Assembly: GCA_001579985.1 (NCBI GenBank)
Contig: LRSR01009444.1
Span: 1-23,165, forward strand
Length of the DNA stretch: 23,165 bases
Source: Hypsibius dujardini
Taxonomy: Eukaryota; Tardigrada; Eutardigrada; Parachela; Hypsibiidae
Reading direction: 5' to 3'
Shown here: positions 10,799 through 19,878 of the stretch, piece by piece
How positions within the stretch are numbered: the stretch's first letter is position 1
How the letters are laid out: each line of letters opens with the position of its first letter
Position numbers and translations under genes: made by a program
Notes under the pieces: model-generated
What the model saw: only the letters and a program-made list of their open reading frames with translations
What the model was told of the DNA's origin: nothing
Databases searched by the model: none

Positions 10799-10804
10799 AA
10801 TAAA
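10799..10804 (+). terminator. Possible primase poly(A) signal
   Basis: An AATAAA 499 nt after the primase stop is followed by a short GT-containing stretch (ggttgtc). It is the only canonical plus-strand hexamer I see between that stop and the converging gene B. A non-canonical signal nearer the stop, such as around the ATAATATTT at 10325, is possible. Confidence 0.4.
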
Positions 10805-10873
10805 ACAGAACAAAAGGTTGTCTAACTAATATCAGTGTACAAGGAACATCTAAGCTTCTTTTTCACTTCGCAT

Positions 10874-11954
10874 CTATTTTTGCGAAATCCGGCGACCGTA
10901 TTCGTCCAGCGTGGCGCGTTCCTAAAACACAAAAGTATCAATTACTAAGAGATATTCTCCAGATATCCCCTCGAGAGATATTCTCCAAACTATCAAAATG
11001 CTGCAATTAACTTAAGTTAAAAAAATATTTAAAAATCAGAAAAATTACCAAAATAACTTTAAATATAATATAATATTATCAATTAATATTTGTCTGTCTG
11101 CTGTCTGTCTGTCTGTCTGTCTGTCTCCCTGTCTGTCTATCTGCTGTCTGTCTGTCTGTTAGTCTGTCTGTCTGCTTTCTGTCCGCTGTCCACCTGGCTG
11201 GCTATCTGTCTAATGACTTCACCTCCTCAATAAAACCCGTTTCTTGATAAAAATTTATAAATCACGTTTATCACTCAAAATCGTAATTTAATCTAAAGTC
11301 TCAAAATTAACTTCAAATATAATGCTCTGATTTAATTATTTCCGTGCATCATTTTTAAATGCTGAAAATATGTTATAAACTGTTTTTTATCTAAAAAATA
11401 TCTGAGTTATTTCTTTTCAAAGTTTATGTATATTTTATTAAAATTCAAACTTGTTTAAACAACGCTTGCCTGAAGCAGCTGTGCCATGGCGTCCTCCGGG
11501 GCCTGCCATTGCACCCGTGACTGCACAGGGATCCATGTGTGGAAGGAATGGCCATAGTCCGGTGAGGTGGTGAAGGGAGCCGTCGGCATGGTAGGGGCGG
11601 CTTTGTGTCGCGGCACCTTGCCCGTGCCGTGGCAGGTGCCGCAGATGACTGGAATATCCGATTGGTAAAATGAATGCCTAACGAATTGATGAAATCGAAC
11701 TTTCTGAAGAAAGGAGCCAAAAACAAAACAGTTACCCTCTCTAGCGGTAGAATAGTGCCGCCGCGAGTCCAGTCCAATAGTAGTCCGTTCGGGAATGTGG
11801 ACATGAGCTCGGGCTCTAGCGGCGGCAGAAGCTGTAAGAGTACAATCGTAGCTTTTCTGCCTGCAGATCAATCACCCTACCTGCCGGCTTGGTTTTAGAT
11901 AAGACCGTTTGTCTGTCTGTTCTCTATGTCTGTCTGTCTGTCTGTTTGTTTGTT

Positions 11955-12001
<47 letters not shown>

Positions 12002-14230
12002 GTCTGTGTCTGCCTGCCTATCTGCCTGCCTCTCAATCTATCTGTTGGTTGCAATCTCGAACTGAACGGCTTTCTTGCCTGCATGTCCAGTAAGTATGAA
12101 GTGGTGCCACTAACCAACTGATAGAGAGACCGGCGGTGGGAAGAAGCTAGCCAACCCAGTGTCGCTGGTGCCAGGAGCATTGACCGTGGGCGCTGCGGCG
12201 AAACTAAACTGCGGAATGTCGATAGTCAGAGAGTGCGCCGTTCGCAAGCTGGACCAGTTGGGCTGCGACGGATGAAACGGTAAGGTCGGTGGATCCGGCA
12301 GGAAGACTGCACCACTGGCGCTGGGACGACGGGAGGGTCGAGTTGATGCGCGAGATTTCCTCTCCGCCGGGATCGGAGGCGGGGTTGGGCTTACAAAGCG
12401 CTTGGGTTTCTTCCTGGGTCTTGTCGACCTAAGTGCGTTGAAGGATCAGCGAATATTTTTTGTAGATCTTAATGTCAAACCAGACGGATTCGAAAGCGCA
12501 AGTTATTAGTTTGTCTATCTGTCTGTCTGACTGACAAACATGCGTGCATGCCTATTCGTTCTTATCTCTTCATACCTTTGAATCTTTTTCACCGATCCTG
12601 TGGGTTCGGTTACAGCAGGGGTCCCTTTCTCGGTTTTCACCTGTGCCATCTTCACCCTAAAAGTGCCTCATATTACACGCACGCTGATCACCCGAAGTAC
12701 ACGTACTTCTTTCAGAGTACACCTGCACTGCAACCAATGCCTTTATCAATCTGTCTGTCTGTCTGTGTGTCTGCCTGCCTGTCTGTGTGTCTGCCTGCCT
12801 GTTTGCCTGCCTGTCTGCATGCCTGTCTGTCTGTGTGTCTGTCTGCCTGCCTGTGTGTGTGTGTGTGTGTCTGTCAGCCTGTCTGTCTGTCTGTCTGCTT
12901 GCCTGTCTGTGTAGTTGACTGCGTGTTTACCCGCGTGCCGCTCAATTATCTATCGACGTCTCCGCTCACTACTTACTTGTAAGACCTCTTCACCGGCACC
13001 ACCCGCACACCATCACCAATCCTGACGGGCTCCGGCTTCTCCTTTTTCACCTTCACCTGTGAAGCTTTCTTTGCCCTGTAAACGCAAACTAGATGTGATA
13101 TTGTGAGGCTGATGTGGGCGCATATAAAATTATTACCGATGCCGGGTCACACTTCATACTAAGTGTAGATTACGTGTTCACTAAATTATATGATAAATTC
13201 AAATTCAAATTCACTGCAGAGCTCCAAAAATGTATTTAAAGGAATTCCATAATTTAAATCGGGTTTTAAAGGACGATTCAGCTTATCCTCGTACTCTTCC
13301 CGAAGTTTCCGGAGAGCCGCGTTGTCGAAGTCGGCTTGGGCGTCGTTCGCCGAGTTTTGCGGCATCATCGAGTCGCCCATGACCCATTCATCGTGGCTGC
13401 AGAACCGGCGCAACAAAGAAAGCAGGATTTTTCCGTCCGTGATGCGGAAAAGCGTTAAAGAGAAATTAACCTGGCTTTAAATCCGAGATAGTGCACCTGC
13501 AAAATGCAAGAAAAATACCGGAAACTGAGTGATTGGATTTTTAAGTGAATGAATAAATACATTCCAGAATCAGTGTGAAAAATGAGACCTCAACATTAAA
13601 TCTTCTGCTGATTCGAGTGATCAATCCACCAATCAATCGAACAGGCGAAAACAACCTCAATTTCACGCCTGAATCATACGAACGTAAATTTTCCAATTAC
13701 AATCGCATATATAAGTTTCCGAAATTACATTATTTCAAAGTGCAGCACACAGTTAATTTCCGAAGGAAAGTAGCCGTCAGTGAACAACGGTGATCAGCCA
13801 ATCAACCGATACGGTAATCTTATCAATCAAGATGTGCTACAATCGATCAATCAACCGACCACCAACCTCCAGCATTTTACCTTCGCGGCCGGGACAATCA
13901 ACCCGACCGCCAGTGGATGCACCGCTGTGGCCTGTTGCACCACCGTTGCTCGATACCACTGCCCGCGATGCACCACCCAAACTCTGTCCCCTGGAAGGAG
14001 ACGGAAAAGCCCCAATATTTCTTCTAATTTAACAATTATCCTGAAAAGGCTCAATTGATTAATTGATTGATTGATGGATGAACTCCGGCTCGAAGCCGCA
14101 GATTTTACTCCCAGCCTGCGCCACGTGGCTTACCAATTTTGTACGAGGCCAAAATAAGCTCCTTAATGGCCGTTTCTGACGGGGTGGCCGTGAAGAGGGG
14201 GCTAACAAAAATGTCTGCCTGCGGGGGCAT
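10874..14230 (-). CDS. Gene B: chromo-barrel protein with CxxCxGxG motif
   Basis: Exons in transcription order: 14230-14134, 13990-13881, 13496-13471, 13396-13295, 13075-12977, 12656-12576, 12428-12115, 11831-11736, 11648-11470, 10921-10874 (TAG). The frame holds throughout for 383 residues. Residues 25-90 form a chromo barrel/Tudor knot (GDRVWVVHRGQWYRATVV, then VHYLGF, then HDEWVMGDSMMP), a fold that reads methyl-lysine in MRG15 and MSL3. Compared with MRG15, the cage keeps Tyr72, but Phe75 and His79 replace two Trp. A Lys-rich linker follows (113-172), then a Pro/Ser-rich region (173-277), one CxxCxGxG motif (C311-G318) and a helical end (AQLLQERATLDEYGRRISQK). No MRG or MYST domain is seen. 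The last intron would use a GC donor (CAG|gcaagc). Without it the protein ends VV at 11455 (372 residues). The exon 4 donor (gtacga) was chosen by phase match to gene A. Probably nuclear. The role is unknown; the gene is an upstream-paired paralogue of gene A. Confidence 0.75.
11090..11215. repeat. (TCTG)n array in gene B last intron
   Basis: TCTG on the plus strand means CAGA in the gene B transcript. The intron (10922-11469, 548 nt) is otherwise AT-rich. Confidence 0.88.
11905..12045. repeat. (TCTG)n array in gene B intron 7
   Basis: Pure TCTG runs at about 11928-11944 and 11959-12000, with a TTTG run between them, fill the middle of intron 11832-12114. Confidence 0.9.
12750..12930. repeat. 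(TCTG)n/(TG)n array in gene B intron 5
   Basis: TCTG, CTGCC and a short TG run (about 12853-12869) lie within intron 12657-12976. A smaller TCTG run sits at 12511-12530 in intron 6 (12429-12575). Confidence 0.88.
14050..14077. repeat. TTGATTGATTG run in gene B intron 1
   Basis: A short (TTGA)n-type run lies in the 143-nt intron 13991-14133. Related TCAATCAA words fill intron 2 at about 13618-13640 and 13795-13860. Confidence 0.75.
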
Positions 14231-14463
14231 CCTGGTCTGGTGGAAGGGGTCAATGAAATTCGTTTAAGAGCTTTCAAAAAAATATTCTACGTATCCTCTG
14301 AAATTTTAGGGGAATTGGCATAATCAAAGAGGAAGAAAAATGCGGATGTTGTTGCGGAAATGGCGGGGCTTTCGAAGGAGCGTTGGAACACTGAAAAAAT
14401 GGCTTCCGGTCAGTGTGGATAAACACTAGACACGGTGACTAGACACCAGCGCAAGTACACCCC

Positions 14464-14566
14464 TTTAGTCGCTTCAGTCCCGCCTCTTTCGACGCTTCAG
14501 CCCCACCCCTTTAGTCGCTTCAGCCCCGCCTCTTTAGTCGCTTCAGCCCCACCCATTTAGTCGCTT
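14464..14566. repeat. 23-bp tandem repeat with GC/CACCC boxes
   Basis: The unit TTTAGTCGCTTCAGCCCCRCC recurs with exact 23-bp spacing at 14464, 14487, 14510, 14533 and 14556, the last partial. Each full unit carries a CCCGCC or CCCCACCC core, the type bound by Sp1/KLF factors. It sits 234 bp upstream of the gene B start codon, so it may act as a promoter element. That is inference. Confidence 0.8.
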
Positions 14567-14777
14567 GTAAAGATCCCAGGGGTGCTCATTCGGAATCCAG
14601 CACTTTGAGCGAAAACTTCAGCATCTCGTTTCACTTCCGATTTCGTCCGGTTTGCCATCAGACGCGAAATTGCAAGTTGAAAATATTGCGAATGGTAAAA
14701 TAATGGCGCAGTTTCAGGAACCGTTAAATTAACGGAGTTAATTAATTGGATCTTTGAAATCTGAATTTGGAAAGCCG

Positions 14778-14934
14778 CCATTCACATATTACGTAATAAA
14801 AGGAGAGTAGGTGGGCGGTCTGGACCCTTGTTTATTCACCAGTGAACTAGGCCCCGCCCTCCAGTATAATTTAGATTAGAGTCTAGGTGGGTGGTCGAAA
14901 AGTGCAATTTTTTGATTACGTAATATGTGAATGG
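14778..14934. mobile_element. 157-bp MITE-like element with 20-bp perfect TIRs
   Basis: The arm at 14778-14797 (CCATTCACATATTACGTAAT) has its perfect reverse complement at 14915-14934. The 117-bp interior has no open frame and holds two related stretches of the form GTAGGTGGGCGGTC and CTAGGTGGGTGGTC. A short non-coding element with long terminal inverted repeats suggests a non-autonomous DNA transposon (MITE). I see no clear target-site duplication, so the superfamily is not assigned. A plain palindrome-flanked regulatory element is the alternative. Confidence 0.6.
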
Positions 14935-15010
14935 TGCCAAAACAAAGAAGGGGAATGAGGCGAAATTAATCGAGGCAATTAGGCTACGCTTTTCGCCCGC
15001 TCCCCAATTT

Positions 15011-15033
15011 ACTGGGGGGGCGGGGGGGGGGGG
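15011..15033. other. Poly-G tract
   Basis: Seven G, one C and twelve G in a row. Such a tract could form a G-quadruplex on the plus strand, or it may be a length-unstable or assembly-prone site. Confidence 0.7.
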
Positions 15034-15653
15034 AGAACGACAACAGGTGTCTCGTTTTCAGTTCCCAACTCATCTCAACACCTACTCCTTTTAGTGTGTT
15101 TAAATCAAACTTGAATTAAAATTAAAAATTAATTTTAATTGGGCAAAATGTGATTTTAAATTAAAATTAAAATCATTGAGTTCAAATGAATTTTAATTAA
15201 ATTAAAAAACTCCAAAACTCCATTGTAGGTTAATTTAAATCACTAAAATTAAGTTAAATATTTTTATTTTTAATTTTTAAAGCATAGTATAAAAATTGTT
15301 TAATTGTGCAAAACTGTTCCTCCGCATGTTTCCGTGATATTTTAAGCGCAAAACTTTGCGAGATTTATTCGATAAGATGAAATGAGAATTGCGGCGTATT
15401 CAATACAATCAATCGATCGATCAGTGCTTTTCAGTGTTCAGATTAGATTAGAAGCCGCAAATTTCGTCAACCAAATTAAGTCAATTCATTAATCAATCAA
15501 CCTTTGCTTTGTCCATTCCAGTCGCAACGTTTAAATTCAGTTTGGCACGTCCCTGAATTGAAATTGAATATTACTAATCCTCAGGTAAAATGTTTTTCAA
15601 ATTATATTAAAATTATTTTTATTTAAATTAAAATGCCAGCCCCAACGGAATCA
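15034..15653. other. AT-rich intergenic DNA between genes A and B
   Basis: No gene is seen. Positions 15110-15300 are very AT-rich, with short TTAAAATTAA-type inverted words. TCAATCAATC words occur near 15405-15500. A minus-strand AATAAA (plus TTTATT at 15364-15369) could end gene A but is more than 700 nt from its stop. Confidence 0.6.
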
Positions 15654-15666
15654 GGGGGGGGGGGGG
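15654..15666. other. Poly-G tract
   Basis: Thirteen consecutive G on the plus strand, the second such tract in the A-B gap. Confidence 0.7.
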
Positions 15667-16094
15667 AAATCAAAATCATCAATCATCCCGTTAGCAGAGA
15701 AACCAGAACAGATGGAAGGTAAGATTTATGGCCAAACTTGCATCGATCGGAAGAGAGAGAAAAAACGTAACAAAAGATTTTCCCGAAGAAGTGGACAAAA
15801 AGCTCAGCGACGCCTTGGCCGATACATCAGAGAAACAATTACAGAAATGAAATCATACAAGATAAAGCGGGTAGGTAAAGAACTAAAACCATCCACAACA
15901 AGGTCTCCAATCTCCTCGCACACAATTCAGATCAAAATAACAAAACTAACGGGTAAGCACGAATAATGTCTGTGTGTCATTACAACATTCAAAAAGAAAG
16001 CCAAGAGGACTCGTAGAATGTGCTGCTGCTGTTGTAGAGGGTATAGAAAGTGTAGGGAAGCTGATTCGTGAGTGTGTGTTGTTGGGTGTCCGTT

Positions 16095-18732
16095 TTACTG
16101 CACGCGCTGCTTCTTGGCCGGCGAGCTATCCTCGGCTTCCCGCAGCAGCTTCGCGGCGTCTTCCGGCTTCCGCTCGGCGTACGCCTTCCAGGGTGCGCTG
16201 GCGACGATGGCTTTTGAGTTGCTAAATAATGCAAAGCATCGAGTAACCGTACAATTTCGAAAGCATCTTTCTTGAGGCGGAAGAATACAACCATAATTAA
16301 AACCAGGCACGTACGTGTTGAGAAAGTTCAAGGCGGCGTCCTTGAGGTCCCCGGCCGCGGTGGTCAGCTCATCCACCTTCTCCACCAGATCGCCGATGGC
16401 CTCGGTGGGCAGCTTCTCAATGTTGATGTAGTTTGCGCAGGCGAGTCGCAGCTTCTCCGCCGCTCCGACCAGTCCCAAGTCGAACGGGGTGGCCACTCGC
16501 TGGGGCGAGCCCTCAGCGGCGACCGCGCCGCTCGGTCCGGCGGCACTCTCCGGCACCTCCGCCTGTCGTTTCAACCGTGAGTGGGCTACAAATAAAATTA
16601 TTTTAAGGTTGAAGAAGGGCATGACTAAAATGTGAGAAAGGAGAAAAAGCAAGAGCAGACAAAGAACGAAAAAAAGACAGACAAACACCACTAGGAAGGA
16701 TTGACGACACAGGCAGACACTGATATACTTATCCAGGCAAGAACATGACACGGCCGAGAAATCAATTACTCACTCGACAAACAGACAGATAAAACCATAC
16801 CGATAACCCTTCAGGGCAAGGAGTAACTCTCGGTTCTCGCAGACAGAATCTGATCCAAGGAAAACATCACGGAAAACAACGAGTAGATAAACGCAATTCC
16901 ATGACAGAGACATTCGTAGATGAAAGACAGACATTCGTAGATAGACAAACAATGCACTCGAACGGAGGTGCGGAAAACCGCTTGATGGACAGACAGGCAT
17001 ATCCCACGACTGGGCAGACAGAGAATCACCCAATGGGTAGACAGACAAACAGGTATAAGAAAACACATTTCTATTACGTAGGACAATATATGGACCGATC
17101 GGCGGAAGAATCTGCGGATAAAGACAGGCAAACAGAATCACAGGCAGACATACAACAGTCAGGCAGGAACGATGCAGTAAGGCAAAGCGAAACCATCGTC
17201 AGGCAGACAAACGCTTAATACCTGTCAACGTAGTAGTTGTCTTCGCAGCCGGTGCGGCTGCCTTTTTAACAGCGGGTGCCTTCTCCTCCGGGGTGGTTTT
17301 CTTCTCCGTCGCGGGTGCAGCCTCCGCCTTCCCATTCCGAGCTCCTGCTCCGCCGCGTCCCTTCTTCGTGCCGTTCTGCCCAGCCGCGGCTTCATCCACA
17401 AAATCATAGACAGCTTCCGGTTTGGCGGCCTCGGCAGCGACAGCAGCAGCGGCAACAGCAGGCTTTCGAGCAGCGCGATTTCCATTCGTGCCTGAAATCA
17501 TGACAAGCCATAAAAAATCGACAAGATCTTCCATGTTAGTGATGCGTGAGGCATTAAAATTACCCGTGGTAGTAGCAGTTGGCTCCGGTTCGGGGGCCTT
17601 ACCCTCGGCGACGACACGGCGAGCGGTGGCAGCCCGTGGGGCGGCGGCAGCTTTCGGGCTCGAAGGCTTCCGCGGATAGGGCTGCTTCTTCGGCTTTTCT
17701 TCCTCCTTTACCGCCGCAGCAGCCTTTTCCTTCTTCGCGACGGTCTTTTTTTGCTTGGCCGGAGCTCTGAAAAGCAAACAGATTTAAAAACCACCCAACA
17801 ACTAGGCGAAATGAATACATTACAGCAGTTTTCGCTTGATTGGTTGATTGCGTGCGAATTGACCAGGAACATTCCCTGTCCCAAACGAACAACACGATTG
17901 CCTTTCCCGTGAATTTTCACTTTTTTAAAAGTTGGAGTGGGCTCAAAAAGGCTACATTAAAACAAGACATCTCAAACAGCGTGATGCAATGACTTACGCG
18001 ATGGACTTTTTGACCGTGTCATTCTCCGTTACGGCACGGATCTCGTTCTCCGGGGTCTGAGGCATGATTGAATCTCCAATCACCCACTCGTCAAACCTAC
18101 AGATGGATAAGCTGTAAATACTACTGCACGGCTTGAAATAGAGTTTGATGGCGTCTTACGAGGCGCTCCAGCCCGGGTAATGGACCTGAAACAACCAAAA
18201 ATAACGCCTTAACACATACAACCAATTCATCAATCAACCGTAAACAACCATGCTAAATCAAAATCATTCAACAATCAAGTCAACTCATCAATCAACCGGA
18301 GGCACACATTACAAAACAAAACTCCTGACAAAATCTAGCCAATCAAGTCAATCAATCGCAGCAGTTAATGCACTAACCAGTGAAGTGGGAATAGCCAATT
18401 CCGCGTCCTCCGGATGCTTCGCCTGGTCCGTTTTTATCACTTTCGCCTTGCTCCACAGGCCCTTCGTCATGACCCAAACATTGTCGCCTGACAAAGGGGA
18501 GATTGCAACAAGCTAGATAAGCTAAAAAAAGTGAAAAAATGGCCGTACCGACGGTGTAGATGGTTTGGAGTTCCTTTAGCTGGGCGGCCGTGAATTTTCC
18601 CGCTGCGCCGTTTTCCGGCACTGAGGTGGAGGCGCCGTTGTTGCTGGTGCCGTTGGTGCCGGCGGGCTTGACCGCGGTGGTCGTGGTGGCGGCCACGGGA
18701 CGAGCTCCACGTGTTGCGGCAGCTTTGGCCAT
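16095..18732 (-). CDS. Gene A: chromo-barrel protein, Ala/Lys/Pro-rich
   Basis: Exons in transcription order: 18732-18549, 18487-18378, 18185-18160 (26 nt), 18096-17998, 17766-17564, 17491-17222, 16585-16315, 16221-16095 (TAA). They give 429 residues in one frame with GT-AG joins. Residues 1-50 are Ala/Thr/Gly-rich. A single chromo barrel/Tudor knot covers about 55-120 (TIYTVGDNVWVMTKGLWSKA, VHYPGWSASFDEWVIGDSIM). It closely follows the MRG15/MSL3 pattern HYxGWxxxxDEWV, with Tyr101, Trp104 and Trp111; Phe108 sits where MRG15 has Trp53. Residues 140-300 are low-complexity Ala/Lys/Pro, basic and probably disordered. Residues 310-390 look helical (VGAAEKLRLACANYINIEKL), and the end SPAKKQRVQ resembles a nuclear signal. 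No MRG domain is recognised. The start codon context (tcaaaATGGCC) is good. Probably a chromatin reader; the specific family is not recognised. Gene B downstream shares the exon plan of the domain. Confidence 0.82.
16655..17215. repeat. (CAGA)n-like tract in gene A intron 6
   Basis: Degenerate CAGACA words lie on the plus strand within the 636-nt intron 16586-17221, so the gene A transcript carries TCTG. This is the only gene A intron with this repeat. Confidence 0.87.
18215..18360. repeat. TCAATCAA-type repeats in gene A intron 2
   Basis: Dispersed CAATCAA/TCAATCAACC words fill the 192-nt intron 18186-18377. In the transcript they read GGTTGATTGA. The homologous gene B intron 2 carries the same type of motif. 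Confidence 0.7.
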
Positions 18733-18777
18733 TTTGATTCCCCTAACGATTTAAAACAAATCCTCTGATTGCTGCGG

Positions 18778-19265
18778 TGCGCGCCGGTAAAGCGGGAAGT
18801 GGATCACGAGTTGCCGTGGACACCTGAAATGACGGGAAAAATACGTGCGGGATGATGGTGGGAGAAAAACACGGCGAAATCAGTGCGAACGACACGAGCC
18901 GAGGAAGATTTTGTTGACGCGCCAAGACGTCGCCTACCGAAAATTCCTCCGGTCGTTCAGCTGCGCGCCGGTGATCGGAGAGTCCACGAGGAGTTGTGAT
19001 AGACACCTGGGATTAGGGGAAAAATGCGTTTAGGAAGGTGGTAGGAAATAAAAATGGCGAAATCAAAACAAAATGTCAAAAAGCCGAGGAAGAATTTTTT
19101 CACCTTCCAAGAACGTCGCTTGCCAAAAATTTCTCCGGTCCTTACACTGTGCGGCGCGCCGGTGAGTAGGAGGTGGTCGAAAAGTTCGGAAGGACACACG
19201 AAAAAAAACGGGGAGATGCGAGGGGGGATGAAGTTGGGATTAAAAATGGCGAAATTCACGTGAAA
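18778..19265. repeat. ~185-bp direct repeats upstream of gene A
   Basis: Three diverged copies begin at the shared word gcgcgccggt at 18779, 18963 and 19154, so spacings are 184 and 191 bp; the third copy is partial. Shared blocks in order include a GAC/GTGGACACCTG stretch, GGGAAAAATRCG, a block like ACACGGCGAAATC or AAATGGCGAAATC, GCCGAGGAAGA and the CGTCGC..AAA block. On the minus strand each of the first two copies has an acceptor-like CAG|GTGTC (18824 and 19007). A gene A 5' UTR exon could therefore start at 18823. Confidence 0.7.
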
Positions 19266-19768
19266 GACACACACGCTGCAGAAGGAGAAATTTGATTTCG
19301 CGCGTTCGGGAAAAATGAATTGGAACGTGTACAGTTGAAATGGCAACTTCTGTGATAGGGACATTGCGAATAAATTCGAGGCGATTCCACAGGCGCTCTA
19401 TGCAGTTTCCCTAAAGCAATAAGAATGTCGCGTGATTTCTACAGCGCTAGCAATTGAAAACTCCCGGAGTGGGCGCTGGGCGGGGCAAGGGTCCGGGGGG
19501 TTTTCCTTGATTTCAGTCCACTATATAATCGAGACGAGATATAATTGTTGAAAACAAAATAATTTTTTTTGTTACTTCCACGAATTTTTTCTGATTGTTT
19601 TACAAGTAATAAACAAATTGATTTAGTTAAGCACTGGCGTCGAACTATTGATCAAGGTGGCGCCACCAATTGGGACAAATTAAGGAACCAGTACTGCTCG
19701 GAACACCTGCATTTTTTCTCACGCTGACTACCGCTTTTCTTGTTATTGCAAGCCGACTGCTCGCAAGT

Positions 19769-19855
19769 GTCTGTGTCTGTGTCTGTGTCTGTGTGTGTCT
19801 GTGTCTGTGTCTGTGTCTGTGTCTGTGTCTGTGTCTGTGTCTGTGTCTGTGTCAA
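19769..19855. repeat. (GTGTCT)n hexanucleotide array
   Basis: A nearly pure GTGTCT run in intergenic DNA, the same unit as the array inside the Rh gene intron. Confidence 0.92.
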
Positions 19856-19878
19856 TATCTGTATCTTTTTCTGAGTAC

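Noticed and set aside
11455-11469. VV-stop as the certain end of gene B
   Set aside because: It is kept only as an alternative. The in-frame exon at 10921-10874 with a consensus GC donor gives a more protein-like end.
11595-11648. CxxCH as a heme-binding cytochrome c site
   Set aside because: The context is a spliced, nuclear-type chromo-barrel protein with no signal peptide, and the G-x-G that follows fits a CxxCxGxG zinc half-site better.
15712-15966. 84-residue Lys/Arg-rich plus-strand frame MEGKIYGQTC...
   Set aside because: Its composition follows the AG-rich DNA. There is no family match, splice context or flanking support, and it lies in the gene A 3' flank.
19656-19667. 12-bp palindrome GGTGGCGCCACC as an operator or att site
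   Set aside because: A single short palindrome in eukaryotic intergenic DNA without further context.
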